Below are positions 1 to 11,246 of a stretch of 64,000 nt of DNA, piece by piece. The stretch is taken from positions 3,286,001 through 3,350,000 of the forward strand of contig NC_085920.1 in NCBI RefSeq assembly GCF_035222485.1, read 5' to 3'. The DNA comes from Podospora pseudoanserina (taxonomy: Eukaryota; Ascomycota; Sordariomycetes; Sordariales; Podosporaceae). The stretch's first letter is position 1. Each line of letters starts with the position of its first letter. The position numbers and the translations under genes are program-made. Under the pieces are notes generated by a model. The model had not been told where the DNA came from, made no database searches, and saw nothing but the letters and a program-made list of their open reading frames with translations.

Positions 1-1441
1 CAGAAAATCCAATCATTGTGGTTAGCAGTCCTGCGGCTGCCTTCCGGAGACAACCCAGGTTCTCAGAGTCAGCGCCAGGGCTGTCAAGGACAGAACCAAG
101 GCGGACAAGAGACGGTTACACTAGCGTATTCCAGGAACAGGATGCGAGTTCAGGTTCCTCCGGTGCTGCCACCCCGAGGCACCAACCCCTTCTGCCTTCT
201 CGTGGGGATCCTAGCGGCGAGTTGATACTGCCAAGATGGCAGCCAGACGCTGAAGTGACCTACTGCCCTATATGCAACGCTCAGTTCAGCATATTTGTTA
301 GAAAACATCATTGCCGGTATGTACTGCTGGTCTGAGCCCTGTGGAAACCAAAAGCTGACAGGATCATAGCAAATGTGGGCGTGTTGTTTGCGCTTCATGC
401 TCCCCGCACCGCATCACGATACCCTACCAGTATATCGTTCAACCTCCTGGCGCTCCCCGTATATTCCCGCAAGGAGCCGCGATGCCGCCTTCGGACCGCG
501 ACGGATGGTATCCAAGTCTGAGTGGTGGTGAAAGAGTGAGACTGTGCAATCCGTGTGTGCCAGACCCCAACACCACTCCACCGCAAGCCTTGGGAGCGGA
601 CAACGGAAATGCAGACACAGCAGAAGGCGCCAGCCCTGGTTCGAACCGGTGGAGCTTCTATTTTGGCGGCGCTCAGCCTGCACCTACAAGCACCACTCAT
701 GCTAGAAGCAGGAGCGTCACGATGGTAGGTAGCATGGCTAACGCCTTGATCACTTGTCTGCCCCTCTTCTCGCCCGTTGCTGAACACGAACAACAGCCGC
801 AGCAGCCAGGTGCGCCATCATCCTCACGTCCGCAGAACCTCACCTACTCGCAAGACACACTGAACCGGATTCTCTCTGGCACCCCGCCGGTCTACTTTCC
901 TGCCGCCAGCGGATCAAGTTCCCGTCGTCATCGACCATATCCGGGACCGCAGCGCTACCAGTCTATGTTGAACATGGAGGGATCATCTTCTACCGTCATG
1001 GCTGGCCCGTCAGACCACCATCCTCACAGCTCAAGACAGCTCCCTGCCGCCCCCCAAATTGCCGAAGAAGACGAATGCCCTGTTTGCCACCGTGAACTAC
1101 CGCCTCGAACTCTCCCCAACTATGAAGCCGTGCGGGAGGCCCACATCAACATGTGCATCACCTCACACAGCGCATACGGCGGGACAAGCAGTGCTCCGCC
1201 AGGAGAGAACCCGTTACCGCCACCGCCGCCTAGAAGGACGGGGATGTTTCCGTACACGGCCACAGAGAAGGACTGCGTGGACTCGGCTGAGTGTTCCATC
1301 TGTCTGGAAGAGTTTGAAGTGGGTGTTGCGATGGCGAGGCTGGAGTGCTTGTGCCGGTTCCACAGGGCGTGCATTGGGGCTTGGTGGGAGAGGCACCCGG
1401 GACGGTGTCCGATGCATTCGCACGATGGTTTTGGGTATTAA
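1..1441 (+). CDS. PIB1: FYVE and RING finger E3 ubiquitin ligase (Pib1-like), 5' partial
   Basis: The reading frame is open to the left edge with no in-frame ATG, so the 5' end lies outside the window. An intron at 317-369 splits the FYVE core: R-K-H-H-C-R joins C-G-R-V-V-C-A-S-C-S, giving the basic phosphatidylinositol-3-phosphate pocket and zinc-binding cysteines. A proline/serine-rich linker follows, then a small C-x2-C...H-x4-C knuckle (ECPVCHRE ... HINMC). The C terminus carries a RING finger (AECSICLEEF ... CRFHRAC ... RCPMH). FYVE plus RING is the architecture of fungal Pib1, an endosomal/vacuolar E3 that ubiquitinates membrane cargo; the role is inferred from family. Odd: the last RING ligand pair reads C-P-M-H rather than C-P-x-C. 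It converges on the cytidine deaminase downstream. Confidence 0.85.
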
Positions 1442-1635
1442 TGGTTTTTTTTTTTTCCAGTTTGCATCTGCGTCGTCGTTGACTGGGTTTGGTGTGTTGG
1501 CATTTTTGAAGAAGTTTTGGGAAGGCGTTTTTAGTTTTTCAGATACCATTCACTGCTGCCCGTGTGTTTTTCTTGAGAGGGTTATAGATGACTTTGATGT
1601 TGTGAATCAGCGATCATAGTAGTTTGACAAGCGAA

Positions 1636-1638
<3 letters not shown>

Positions 1639-1687
<49 letters not shown>
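1639..1687 (+). repeat. (TG)n microsatellite
   Basis: An almost pure TG dinucleotide run lies between the convergent 3' ends of the FYVE-RING and cytidine deaminase genes. Probably in 3' UTR or spacer sequence. Confidence 0.95.
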
Positions 1688-1691
<4 letters not shown>

Positions 1692-1742
1692 TGACCAAAT
1701 AGTTTATTTGCTGCTGTCTTGTAAATCCATACAATAATACCT

Positions 1743-2350
1743 CTAAGAATCCCCCCTCCGCCCCAAATCCTCCTTCCCCAACGCCTCCGGCCCAAAGCTC
1801 AAGGGGAGTAGTTCCTTTAGTCTGAGGACCGCGTACCCGTTCTCACCGTCGAACATGATGATTGGGATTTCTACGGAGCAAAACTCGCGGATGGCTTGTC
1901 GGCACATGCCGCAGGGGGAGGCTGGGGGGGAGATGTCTGTTGCTACTGCTATGGCTTTGAACTTTAGGGTTTTGGAGGCCCAGGAGATGGAGTTGGGGTG
2001 GACGGTGGTGACGGCTTTGCAAAGGGCGGTGCGCTCTGCGCAGGTTGTGACGGGGTAGGAGGCGTTTTCTACGTTCGCGCCTGTGATGATGAGACTGGTT
2101 TGTGTGAGGAGGGCGGCTCCTGCGGGGGGGGGGGGGAAGGGTTAGTCAAGGGGAATGGGAGGGAGGGAAGGAACTTGCCGACGCGGAATTTGGAGTAGGG
2201 GGAGTAGGAATGGCTTTTGGCTTCTTTTGCTGAGCGTTGGAGGTTGTCAAACTCCTCCCTGGAGAGGGCAAACGTCTCGCATGTGGAGGCGATGTCGGCC
2301 GGGGAGGTGGTGGAGAGGATTGGGGGTGGGATGGTGGTTTGGGTTGCCAT
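1743..2350 (-). CDS. CDD1: Cytidine deaminase
   Basis: Hydrolytic deamination of cytidine/deoxycytidine to uridine in pyrimidine salvage. Two exons (2350-2179, 2119-1743) give 182 residues, slightly longer than the roughly 140-residue tetrameric type. The zinc site is complete: T-C-A-E-R-T-A holds the first cysteine and catalytic Glu, and S-P-C-G-M-C-R-Q the other two cysteines. The N-terminal S-P-Y-S-K-F-R-V-G and later G-A-N-V-E-N-A-S-Y are typical substrate-site motifs. The intron (2120-2178) starts with GCAAGT, a GC-AG intron; only this splice joins F-R-V-G to A-A-L-L. The start ATG follows a GGT repeat; a longer upstream reading would add only low-complexity threonines. The product assignment is firm. 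Confidence 0.92.
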
Positions 2351-3126
2351 TGCGGAAGTGAAGTGAGTTGGTGGTGTTTGGTGGTGTTTGGTGGTGGTGG
2401 TGGTGGTGGTGGTGGTGGTGATGAAAAACAAACTTCGATCAAAAAATAATAAAAACCAAAGAAAACGGCACAGTCAAAGTCAACGTCAACGTCAGCAAAG
2501 GAAACCTTCTTGTCGGGTCTCACACACCACCTTCCTCCAACTATGACGACGATGTTTATAAACCCACCGCCTGTACAACCCCTGAAGATAGGTAAACCCC
2601 GCCGTTTCCCCGGCGGTATCCGCCCTTGCCCCCTTATCTAATCACTCACAACTAGCCACTTGCCTATCCTAGCCTCGACACATGCCAGTTGTCTCTCGCA
2701 ACACCGCCGTTCGCATCCCAAGGTCACAAGACCACCCTCAATCCCAGTAAAATCAATTCCAGTTTGCTAATAGTTTACCACATGTACAACACACTATTAT
2801 GTCTTCAAGTATCGGTCAAATTACGCTAGTACTCTTATTCCCGACCCAAAAGCTACAGTATATATGGTACGTTCCAGTTTGTTCCCTAGTACATCTACTG
2901 CACAAAGTCAATCCTATTACGCCCACTCACCAGCACCACCACCACCAACAGAGAAGCACCTCAAACAGGACAGCAAAGACAAAAAATGTAGAGACACAAA
3001 AATCAAATGTCCACCCAACCCTTTTAAACCCCCTTCCCTTAACACCAACGCCTCCAAAAACACCAACACCAAATGATAAAAGCAAAACGCCATCAGAGGA
3101 TAGTCACCGCTTCTTCACTGCTTCCC
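2351..3126. other. Spacer: CDD1 upstream region and LSD1 3' flank
   Basis: Contains a (GGT)n run at 2389-2420 just upstream of the deaminase start and otherwise C/A-rich low-complexity sequence towards LSD1. Short open frames here show no domain. I see no gene. Confidence 0.6.
2389..2420 (+). repeat. (GGT)n microsatellite
   Basis: Uninterrupted trinucleotide run immediately upstream of the cytidine deaminase start, hence probably in its 5' leader. Confidence 0.9.
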
Positions 3127-6100
3127 CTACCCCTCCATAACCACATCATCCTCCTTCCCTCCCCCTCCTCCTCCTCCTCCTCCTCCTCCTCCTCCCCCCT
3201 CCTCATCCTCCTCCTCATCCTCAGCATAGCTCTCCACGCCCGCCGCCGCCTTCCTCCTCTTATTATTCTCCCCAACCTCCGCCTTCGGAACCGGATGCTC
3301 CCTCTCATACTTCAACCTCAACTGGGTGGCCTTCCCATCCCACTCCTCCCCCAATTTCTTCCACTCCTCCATCCTTTCCGCATACGCCCTCTTCTGCTCC
3401 TCCACCATCTCCACAAACGGCCTCTTCTCCTCCTCGGTCGTTTCCTTCCACATCTTTGCGCTCATCACCCTCACCTCGTTAGCAGAGGGCTTCCCCTTGC
3501 CCGGCCGCCTCCCCTCCTCCAGCTTCCTCCTCGCCCTGTCGTAGTTGGACTTGCTGAAAAAGATGTACGCGTTGCTCGCCGGCTTGGCCGGCATCGCAGG
3601 CCGCCTGTCAATCAGCGAGACAATGTGATCCCACATGTCAATCTCGTACTGCCTCAGCCGAGCCTCAAGGGAGCCGTCCTTCTGATTACCCTCCGACGCT
3701 TTACGCTTGAGGGACGAGTGGTCCTTGGGGACAATGAGCGGGGTAGGAATCTCAATCGGCCCGAGTATGGCATCCAGCACTTCCGACGCCGCGCGAAGTC
3801 CCGACAGATAAGCACCATGAACAGTGGCAGGGTGCGTCCCGCTGGTGTGCTCGCCCGCAAAATACAAATTCCCAATCGGCCTCGCCATGGTGTCATAGTC
3901 ATCCGCCTCCATGTTTGGCCCCGCCGATGAGTAACTCCCGCGGGCAAATTTGTCAGACGCCCACCGGGTCACGACCGCCTCGACAGGTTGTTTGGGTACC
4001 CTAGAACCGTAAACACTGCGAAGAACCTCTGTCGCTTCCGCCACAAGGTCGTCGTTGCAGCTCTGCTCCGTGTCATACCCAGCGTCGCCAGCCATGAGCG
4101 CGAGCAAAACAGGCAGCCCGCTCGGCTTGGAGATGTTGAACCACTGAAAGAAGCGACCTCGCTGAGAGGAGTAATCCTTCTGTTCCAGACTATGCCGGCT
4201 GGATGGCATCCGCAAGACACCAAAAATGTCGCGGTTCTCGTTCCAGAACGCCTCTCTGTACACAAGAATGACCTTGTTCAGCACGCCAAAACCTAGGCGG
4301 CTGATGGCGTCGGCCTTCCAAGACGGCAGCGGCGGGTCAAACTGCACGTTACCGTGCTTGAGCACACCGAGCGGGATAGTGTTGACAACGTAGTCCGCCT
4401 CCACCTTGTAACCATCTTCACACTCAACAGTGGCTTTACCCGTGTTGTCAGGACTGTATGTAATCTTTTGGACTGGCGACTTTTGCTTCAGGTTCAATGG
4501 CGTAGGAAGCATCGCCAGACCTCTAGGCACGCTCTGATACCCCCCAACAACCATCGTATGGGCCCCTTCCCACTCGTTTCCCGCGTCAATGTCCCACCCC
4601 CGAAGGCTCATCTGGTTGTAGTTGGTGGCATTGCTGTACTCAAGATTGGCAACGTGCCAGTTCATGAGCCTGAAATCCTGCGCCGTGAAGTCTACCAGAT
4701 CTCTGTACTGCGGAATGATCTTGTCGATGACGCTGCCGAGCGTGGCATTGGGTTCTTTGGTAAGAGAATCAATCTCGAGATCAGCATCGTCCCTGACGCC
4801 ATGCTTGAGCGGCCAACCGATATCCCTCACCCTATGCGCCGCTTTCTGAGCCCCTGGGGTTCCTGGTTCGGTGTGAACCTTCCCAGTGGCGCGATCCGAC
4901 GATACGGGTACCAGGTGAACCTGCGGCGCCATGTTTTGTTCCGACACGGGCGCCGCATACGGTTGCGCAGCAGCCGCCTCTTCAGCTTGCCGAATCGTCC
5001 TGTGCGTTTCCGCCGAACTATCCCTGCCCTCGTCTATCAAGTCGCGGTTACCCTCGATCAGTTTCGACGTCGGCTGCTGAAACTTGTACTCGCTGACCCG
5101 CTCAAGACAGTCGTTGTAGAGCTTCTCCACCATCTGGTCCCGTACAAAATCGACAGGCTTGCCGTTCGAATCGAAAATGGTCATGTCGGGGTTCAGCTTG
5201 TGATAGTCAAGCCCCAGCTGGCCTCTGAGAAGGATGTTGATGGGATTGCCCCTATCAAAGCCCGTGATAATCATGCCTCCCATCTCTGCGGTATATCTCT
5301 TGCCTTCAAAATGAGGTGGGACCTGTTTTGGTTTTGTGGTGAAAGCACGGGAATACACTCTCCCGCCAACACGGCTTCTCCCTTCCAGGACGACAACCCG
5401 TGGAGGCTCCTCACCCATCTCGCGAAACTTCCTCGAGTACTGCTTGAACAAGCCTTCCAGCTGTCTTGCGCAGCCAAGCCCGGACATCCCCGCGCCGATG
5501 ACGACAATCGTCTTTTGTTTCCTCCGAGTAGATGGGCCTTCGGGCACTGGCTTACGTGACGACCGGATTTCAACACACCCAAAGTTGATATATCCGCGAC
5601 GGACGAGCCAGTCAAAGCTGAGGCTGGCAACGTCAAACCACCTCGAGTCTTTGGCACAGCCAACAGCCTCGTCACGTGTGACAGCGATCTGTGGATTTCT
5701 GACCCAAAGTCTCAGGATTCCGTTACGGATATTCAGATACGTCGTCACTTGTGTATGGCTGATATGATCACGGAGCATCGAGTACTCCTCTGGATGAAGG
5801 GCATAAGGGTTTAGTCTCGACGCTTCGGCCCCGGAAATGCACTGTGTGGCGTATTCGTAGAGCGGCAGATCAGGCGGGATAGAGACCTTTGGCCGCACGT
5901 CATATCTCCGCCTCGGCTTGTCTTTTATTTGACTGGCGGGTTGGGCAGCAGGAGGTGCCATGCCCTCCTTGGAGCTTTCGTTATCAACCGGAGTGGTGGC
6001 TTTACTAGACACCGAGGATAGGGCGGGTGATAAGTCGGAGTGTTCCGATGCGGGAGATACTGATGATGATGAGCCTTCCGCCTTTGGAGCAACATCTTTC

Positions 6101-6750
6101 TCCACAGTTTGGGATATTACTACTGCAGATGCCGGTGCCGGAGGTGATAATGGGGGGGTGGGTGGCGGAGGATCATGTTGGAGAGGGGTGGTTGGTTCAA
6201 GTTGAGGAGCCGATGAAACATCTAGGGAGAGCGGCGGTGGCACTTCAGTGAGAAGAGGTTCAGGCTGCATCGAGGGAGACGACGCAGGTTGAGATAGGGG
6301 GGACGATAATGGCGACACGCCAGGTTCCCTTGTTCCATAGTCAGCACGTGACAATCAATCTGAAAATGACAGGTTGATTGGGCTGAAGAACAGGTCGAAT
6401 CGAGACGCTTACATCTTCATGTCCTCAGCTGCCACATCAGCAATGTCTAACATCTCCGGCGGCGCCGATGTGGGTGACTCGGGCACATCCACATCCATAG
6501 TGTCTCCCGTCCAGACCACTATCTCGGCAGCGATATCCTCAGATGGACTCGAAGACTCCTTGACTTTCACCCTCCAGTCAGGGGTATTCAAAGACGTGCC
6601 GCTGGCAGGTGATGATGATGGCTTGGCAAAACTTGAGCTGGCCGGTATGCGGTTTGAACGTCGTGAATCAATATTCGGACTAGAACCTCTTACAGGTCGT
6701 TTCCCAGCACCGCTAGAATCTCTAGATCGGGGGCGGGAAGGGGGCCCCAT
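3127..6750 (-). CDS. LSD1: LSD1/KDM1-type histone lysine demethylase (SWIRM, amine oxidase, HMG box)
   Basis: FAD-dependent removal of methyl groups from histone H3 lysines in the nucleus. Two exons (6750-6413, 6328-3127) give 1179 residues; the intron acceptor is fixed by a GCTGAC branch site and a stop in the alternative frame. Order: disordered S/P-rich N terminus; SWIRM domain about 265-380; FAD fold from about 388 (VIGAGMSGLG, then VLEGRSRVGGR); conserved L-N-K lysine near 798; C-terminal FAD motif NLYFAGEHTSGTHP; HMG box about 1025-1115; acidic then poly-Gly tail ending V-V-M-E-G. The HMG box matches fungal Lsd1/Lsd2 rather than animal LSD1. The stretch where the animal Tower coiled coil sits is A/P/Q-rich here, so CoREST-style binding is doubtful. 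The tail is encoded by a CCT-type repeat (+ strand) near 3160-3210. Confidence 0.95.
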
Positions 6751-7698
6751 CCTAGCGAAACCGGTGGTCTAATCGGCTTGCGGGATGTGAGGTTGATGGT
6801 CGTGGATAGACGGATATATCGGATCGGATGGTGGTCAGGTCGCTGGTGGTGACTGACAACTCCGCTTCCACCTCATGCCATACACAGACAGGGGGATGGT
6901 GCCACAGGCTCCGAAAATTCAGCTTGATTGGCAGTCGAGATGTGGTTGTAGCTATAAGACGAAAAGGAACCGTATATCTGCTTGACAAGGTCAGCAAATG
7001 TGTCTCTGGTGGTGAATCAATGATTATCTGCGCTGGCGTATCATTGATCTGATATCTGATTGGAATAGAAACCAAGACAAGACACCTCAAAAGCAAAAAT
7101 GTCCAGGGAGCTGGGGCGTGGTATTACCTCGAGAGAACATATCGGCGGCCGCGCACCGTGCGGACCGGGGAAAAGTGGCTCGAGGTTCGAGAGTGAGGCT
7201 AGTGAGTTACGGATGAGAGGGTTTGGTAATAAGAGAATGGCATTGAGGCCGTGATTTGCCGTCTACCTCGCAGAAGGGCAAGAGTCTGAAAGAGGGAGAC
7301 AGTAGCGCAGATTCATCTCCACAGCACAGCTGAGCCGAACCGTGCAGTCACTGTAATCCAAGTCCATTCCAGGCCTGCCCGGCGCTATCACGTGAGCGCC
7401 TCTCCGCACCCATATCCCCCAAAAACACACCAACTCACCTCCCCCGCCCGATATCAAGCCATCAGCTCATTCTTGTTGCTAGAGTTTGGCTATCACTTTG
7501 AATTCTCACAGGGATATCTCGAGTCACCGTTTGCCTTTGTTTGCCTCGGTCAGCAGTTCAGTTACCTGCTTCGACGGAGCAAACAGTCTATTTTCCAGGG
7601 TGCAGTGCCTGGCCTAAGCTCTGCTGCTACCAGCCACCAACTTCACGCATGGAACGACAGGTTGTTATATTTAAATATCATACCTAGGGTATAGCATC
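6751..7698. other. Spacer: LSD1 promoter side and VPS33 3' flank
   Basis: Nearly 1 kb without a convincing coding frame. Holds the 5' flank of LSD1 and the 3' flank of VPS33. A perfect 12-bp A/T palindrome (ATATTTAAATAT) lies near 7667-7680, close to the VPS33 stop. Nothing else recognised. Confidence 0.6.
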
Positions 7699-10005
7699 TC
7701 ATCTAGCAGCAGCGGCCGGAGAAGAAGCTGTCGCCGCAGCCGAGGCTTGTGGGTTTCTCTTCTCAAACGACTCCTTCTCAATTGCCGCATCCATCATCCT
7801 GTTCCCGCTAATAATCGAAGTCGTGCAGATAACCATCTTTCGCCGCGCTGTGTAGTACCATCAGTTAGCCATGACTTCTACATGTCGGGTATATGGTCCG
7901 ACTTGCCTTCTTCCTGTTTTGCAATAAACCGCAGTGCGGCAATCTCAGTGAAACTGATGCCGCCCACGAACACCACAAAGACCGTCTTTTGTTCACCACC
8001 TCCCGATAACAACGCCCTGGCTTTGACAGCCTTGTCCTCGCCCTTTTGGACCTCGTCGAACGTCTGGCCTCGAGCATGCTTGACAGCGTCGTCGAATCCG
8101 CGCCATCCCTGTGCTCCACTTCCAGCCGGTCCAGCCGCACTCGTCACCCCGTTCCCTCTTGTGAGGGAAAGTAGATATTGTTTCTGGAGAATGCATTGGA
8201 CAAGTCGAACCGATAAAGGGGCGTAGCCGCTATAGACGTAGGCAATATCGTTGGGGTCTTCTTCGTTGACCTCGTCCACAATGAGCCGGAGCTGCTTGCG
8301 GAGATATGTGTAGTTGGTTTTATTTCCAGTCGCACCCGCAGAGCCTGTCATGGGAATCATGGATGCCAGAGGGGATGACCTGGATAAAAACATCTGGAGC
8401 CGTTCTAGGTTATGGAGGGTCAGCAGATGCTGATATCCATACCCTTGAAGTATAAGTCGCCGAAAGTGGTCCAGCTCTTTGCTCTTGATGCCCCCCGAGA
8501 TGCAAGAGTAAACACACATCAGTCTCAAAACTTGAGGCAATGGTGTGTCCCGCGCTATGAGCTCCTCAATGGCATCAAATTGCGAAGATGGATCCGCTCC
8601 TGCTGCCAGATTCTGCTGCACCTCAAGGAGCTTCGTAAAGAGCTCAGTCTGCGTATACTTCATGATTTCTTCTGTAAGGCCCGTGTGTATCTTCAGGCTC
8701 TGTTGCTCTGCCTGATATCCGGGTAGCTTTTGCACGAATTCCCTAAGCTCCGCTGTCGTCTTTGAACTGTGTCTGCTATCAAAATCGCTTTGGAGTCGTC
8801 GGGCTATTTTGTGCAACTGAGTGCCTACGACGGCGAAATTGGTGTCGCGAAGCTGCGCAAACAACTTGTCAGAGCCGTCCAGCTGTATCTTGCGCTTTCT
8901 CGTCTGCCCATCTGTTGCCGTCGGGGCTGTCGTCGATCCGGCTTGAGGTCCAGGCTGTGGTGCTGCGCCAACTATCGTCGAATCAACATCGGTTTGGTTA
9001 TTTTGAATGCCAAACAGTTCGTCGATCAACCCTTCGTAAGTGAGCTGGGTGAGAAGAGGTGTAACAAAATCGACTTCTCGGTCGATAATGATGATGTTTT
9101 CAGTTGTTGTGCTGGGGCTGAGCCCAACCTTGCCGGCCTCGCCAACATCTTCGCCGGCGAGTAACTCTTGTCTCATGCGCAAAAGAAGATCGGAAACCCT
9201 TTTGGCATTGTCGCCTTTGCCGACAATACGAGGAAACAGTCCATGCTTTTGTTGGATGCCCATCAAGGCGCGGGCGAGCAGGAAAACGGGCGTGGGGTCT
9301 TTGGCCAAATAAAGGTCGCGGAACGAATCGTCAAGCTCTAGGGACAAGACATCTTTATCCAGGGGAAAGAAGTAGAGCGGGAGTTCGGCGACATTGGTGT
9401 CTCCCAAGACTCCAGCTTCCTCCAAGATCTTGTCAGAAAGTAACGTCCGCCGAGGCACCCAGAACACATGGAATTCGAGTGGGGTCTGCGCCTCTCGCTG
9501 AAGGCGAGTAATCTGGTCTGCTGTCTTGTCAGTGGCCCCAGTTGACTCTCATGAGCATACTCTCAATTTTACTCAAGGTGAGGTGTCGTCGCAGGGTGGG
9601 AAGGGTGGTGCGGATGTCTTACCGGCTATCGCATGAGCGTTGCGGGCAGACTCGCCGCGGGCAATGAAGACGACATTGCGGTTGCTGGTATCCGTGTTCT
9701 TGTTCTCAAGAAAGAAGATCTTGTCGACATCGTATTCACGTAAAGTCGAGGCCTTGACTATCACACCGAGCGGGCCGGCGAGCTTCTCCTCAATGACGAG
9801 GTTCTTCTTTCCACGAACCTAGGGTGACGCTGCCTGTCAGTTCAGCAACTAACTCAGCACCGCACGCTGTAACATCGCAAGGGAACCGTGTGGTCCGTGA
9901 TAGGGAGAGAGGTGGTTATGGTCTTACCCCTTCGAGAAGATGAAGCAGATCCCTCCGCGCCTTGTCTCTGATATGTTCTGTGTCAAACTCCGGTTGAGGA
10001 GCCAT
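7699..10005 (-). CDS. VPS33: VPS33, Sec1/Munc18-family subunit of HOPS/CORVET
   Basis: SM protein that chaperones SNARE assembly in the class C tethering complexes at endosomes and the vacuole. Four exons: 10005-9928, 9818-9623, 9520-7907, 7847-7699; 678 residues. It begins MAPQPEFDTEHIRDKARRDL. The Sec1 domain fills almost the whole chain, with the characteristic IIIIDREVDFVTPLLTQLTY near the middle and a C-terminal V-F-V-V-F-V-G-G-I-S-F-T-E-I-A-A-L-R-F followed, across the last intron, by CTTSIISGNRMMDAAI. The last intron (7848-7906) has a GCAAGT donor (GC-AG); only that donor keeps frame into the conserved C terminus. A short A/S-rich tail follows. The family assignment to Vps33 rather than Vps45 or Sly1 rests on these motifs and is confident. 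Confidence 0.93.
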
Positions 10006-10632
10006 GGTGGTGAGCTGTCATGGCGATGTTGAAGTTGGTCCATGAAGCTTGCGAACTTCAGTAGGCAGCAAGTGACTAGCGAACGGACGCCTGGATGGAT
10101 TACTTGGCGATGGCCCGAGCTCCAAAGCTCCACACGGGTCACAATGTCACACACTGATCGGTGGTCGGTGGATAGCTTCACCGATACTCAGATATATAAT
10201 TCCAGATCTACAAGTTGATCTTCCACTCTGGTGTTGATATCATTTTCTCTTCAATTCCTGCTCGCAATTGATATGAAAGAGATGTTTATAGTGAACAAGT
10301 CTTTCGCTTTCTCTACACACTTTACATGGCAGTCTGCCTCTCAACACAGACTATTCTTCGACAAGACCAAGTATTGATCCATCAGTGATGAGCTTCTGTG
10401 AGCTCATTGAATAGCTTGTGAAAAACCCCCAGAAATTTTAGCCTGACAACCATGCTCGCAGAATTCCAAACTCCACCTCGGATGCTCGCTGTGACCGAGT
10501 GAGAGCGGCTCATTATGCAATCAGAGAATCTTCAAAGCCCAGTATCCCAGTCATCCTCAATAAACGCCATATCCCAATCAATCAAAGCCAACTAGATATA
10601 AAACAGACAAAGTCAGACCCGTCCATCCCATC
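10006..10632. other. Spacer: VPS33 promoter side and E2 3' flank
   Basis: No coding frame of note. A GTGATGA word (10385) and a CTGA word (10443) resemble snoRNA C and D boxes, but no closing stem is visible, so no RNA gene is called. Confidence 0.5.
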
Positions 10633-11246
10633 TCAGACGTTGTTATCATCGTAATAGAAGTCGATATCCTTGGGGCGCAGTCTGTTGGCACGCACAAACT
10701 CCTCGTCACCCGCGGGCCGTTCGTTTCTGCTGTTGCCCGTCAACATACTTTGGAGGCTCATGCACACACTCTCAACATTCTGCACCGGACTCCATCCTTG
10801 CTGTCCCAAGAGATCGAGGCAGATGATTCCATTGGAGTAAATGTGGGGATGGATCGGGATTGGTCGGTCGGCGAGCTTCACAAACGTCACCTCGGGAGGT
10901 TCTGGCAGATGTGGTGTCAGCGACTTTTGGGGTTGGACAGCAAGCAAAGGAAAGCAATCGTACTCACCGATGGGATACTGCGCACTGAAACGAAACTTGA
11001 GTCTGTAGATCTCGTTCAGGTAAAGAGGATTGTTGTCGAGTACCCGGATGTCCAGGAACCACTCTTCAAAGTTATCGGCCGACACAAGTTCAATGCCCGG
11101 AGGGAGGGAGGTGCTGTTGATCTATGTGCGCACAAGGCAATGACAATGTCAGTGGCGTTGACAGAAGATAAAAGAGTCGCAGAAGGAAAAGGATTGCTTA
11201 CTTTCGACAACTCTTTGCCGAGCCGCTTAGTCGCGAATCCGGCCAT
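10633..11246 (-). CDS. Ubiquitin-conjugating enzyme E2, UBE2W-like
   Basis: E2 that receives ubiquitin from E1 on its active cysteine; animal UBE2W adds ubiquitin to protein N termini. Three exons (11246-11202, 11121-10968, 10901-10633) give 155 residues, close to the 151 of human UBE2W. After a short first helix (KRLGKELSK) come PPGIELVSADNFEEW, the beta sheet and Y-R-L-K-F-R-F-S-A-Q-Y-P, then the catalytic HPHIYSNGIICLDLLGQQGW with its Cys. Like UBE2W it has H-P-H-x-Y-S-N-G before the Cys and lacks the usual H-P-N tripeptide form. The C terminus ends D-F-Y-Y-D-D-N-N-V. Start choice: first ATG of the open frame; an upstream branch-site/acceptor pair suggests a leader intron and possibly a longer N terminus. 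Confidence 0.88.

Noticed and set aside
4354-5559. Open frame of 401 codons on the plus strand
   Set aside because: Antisense to the LSD1 amine oxidase domain; the minus strand carries clear conserved motifs over the same bases.
7140-7215. tRNA-like B box (GGTTCGA) near 7184
   Set aside because: No A box at the right distance and no acceptor stem can be folded.
10385-10446. Possible C/D-box snoRNA (GTGATGA ... CTGA)
   Set aside because: No terminal stem, no convincing D' or C' boxes, and short length; the two words alone occur by chance.
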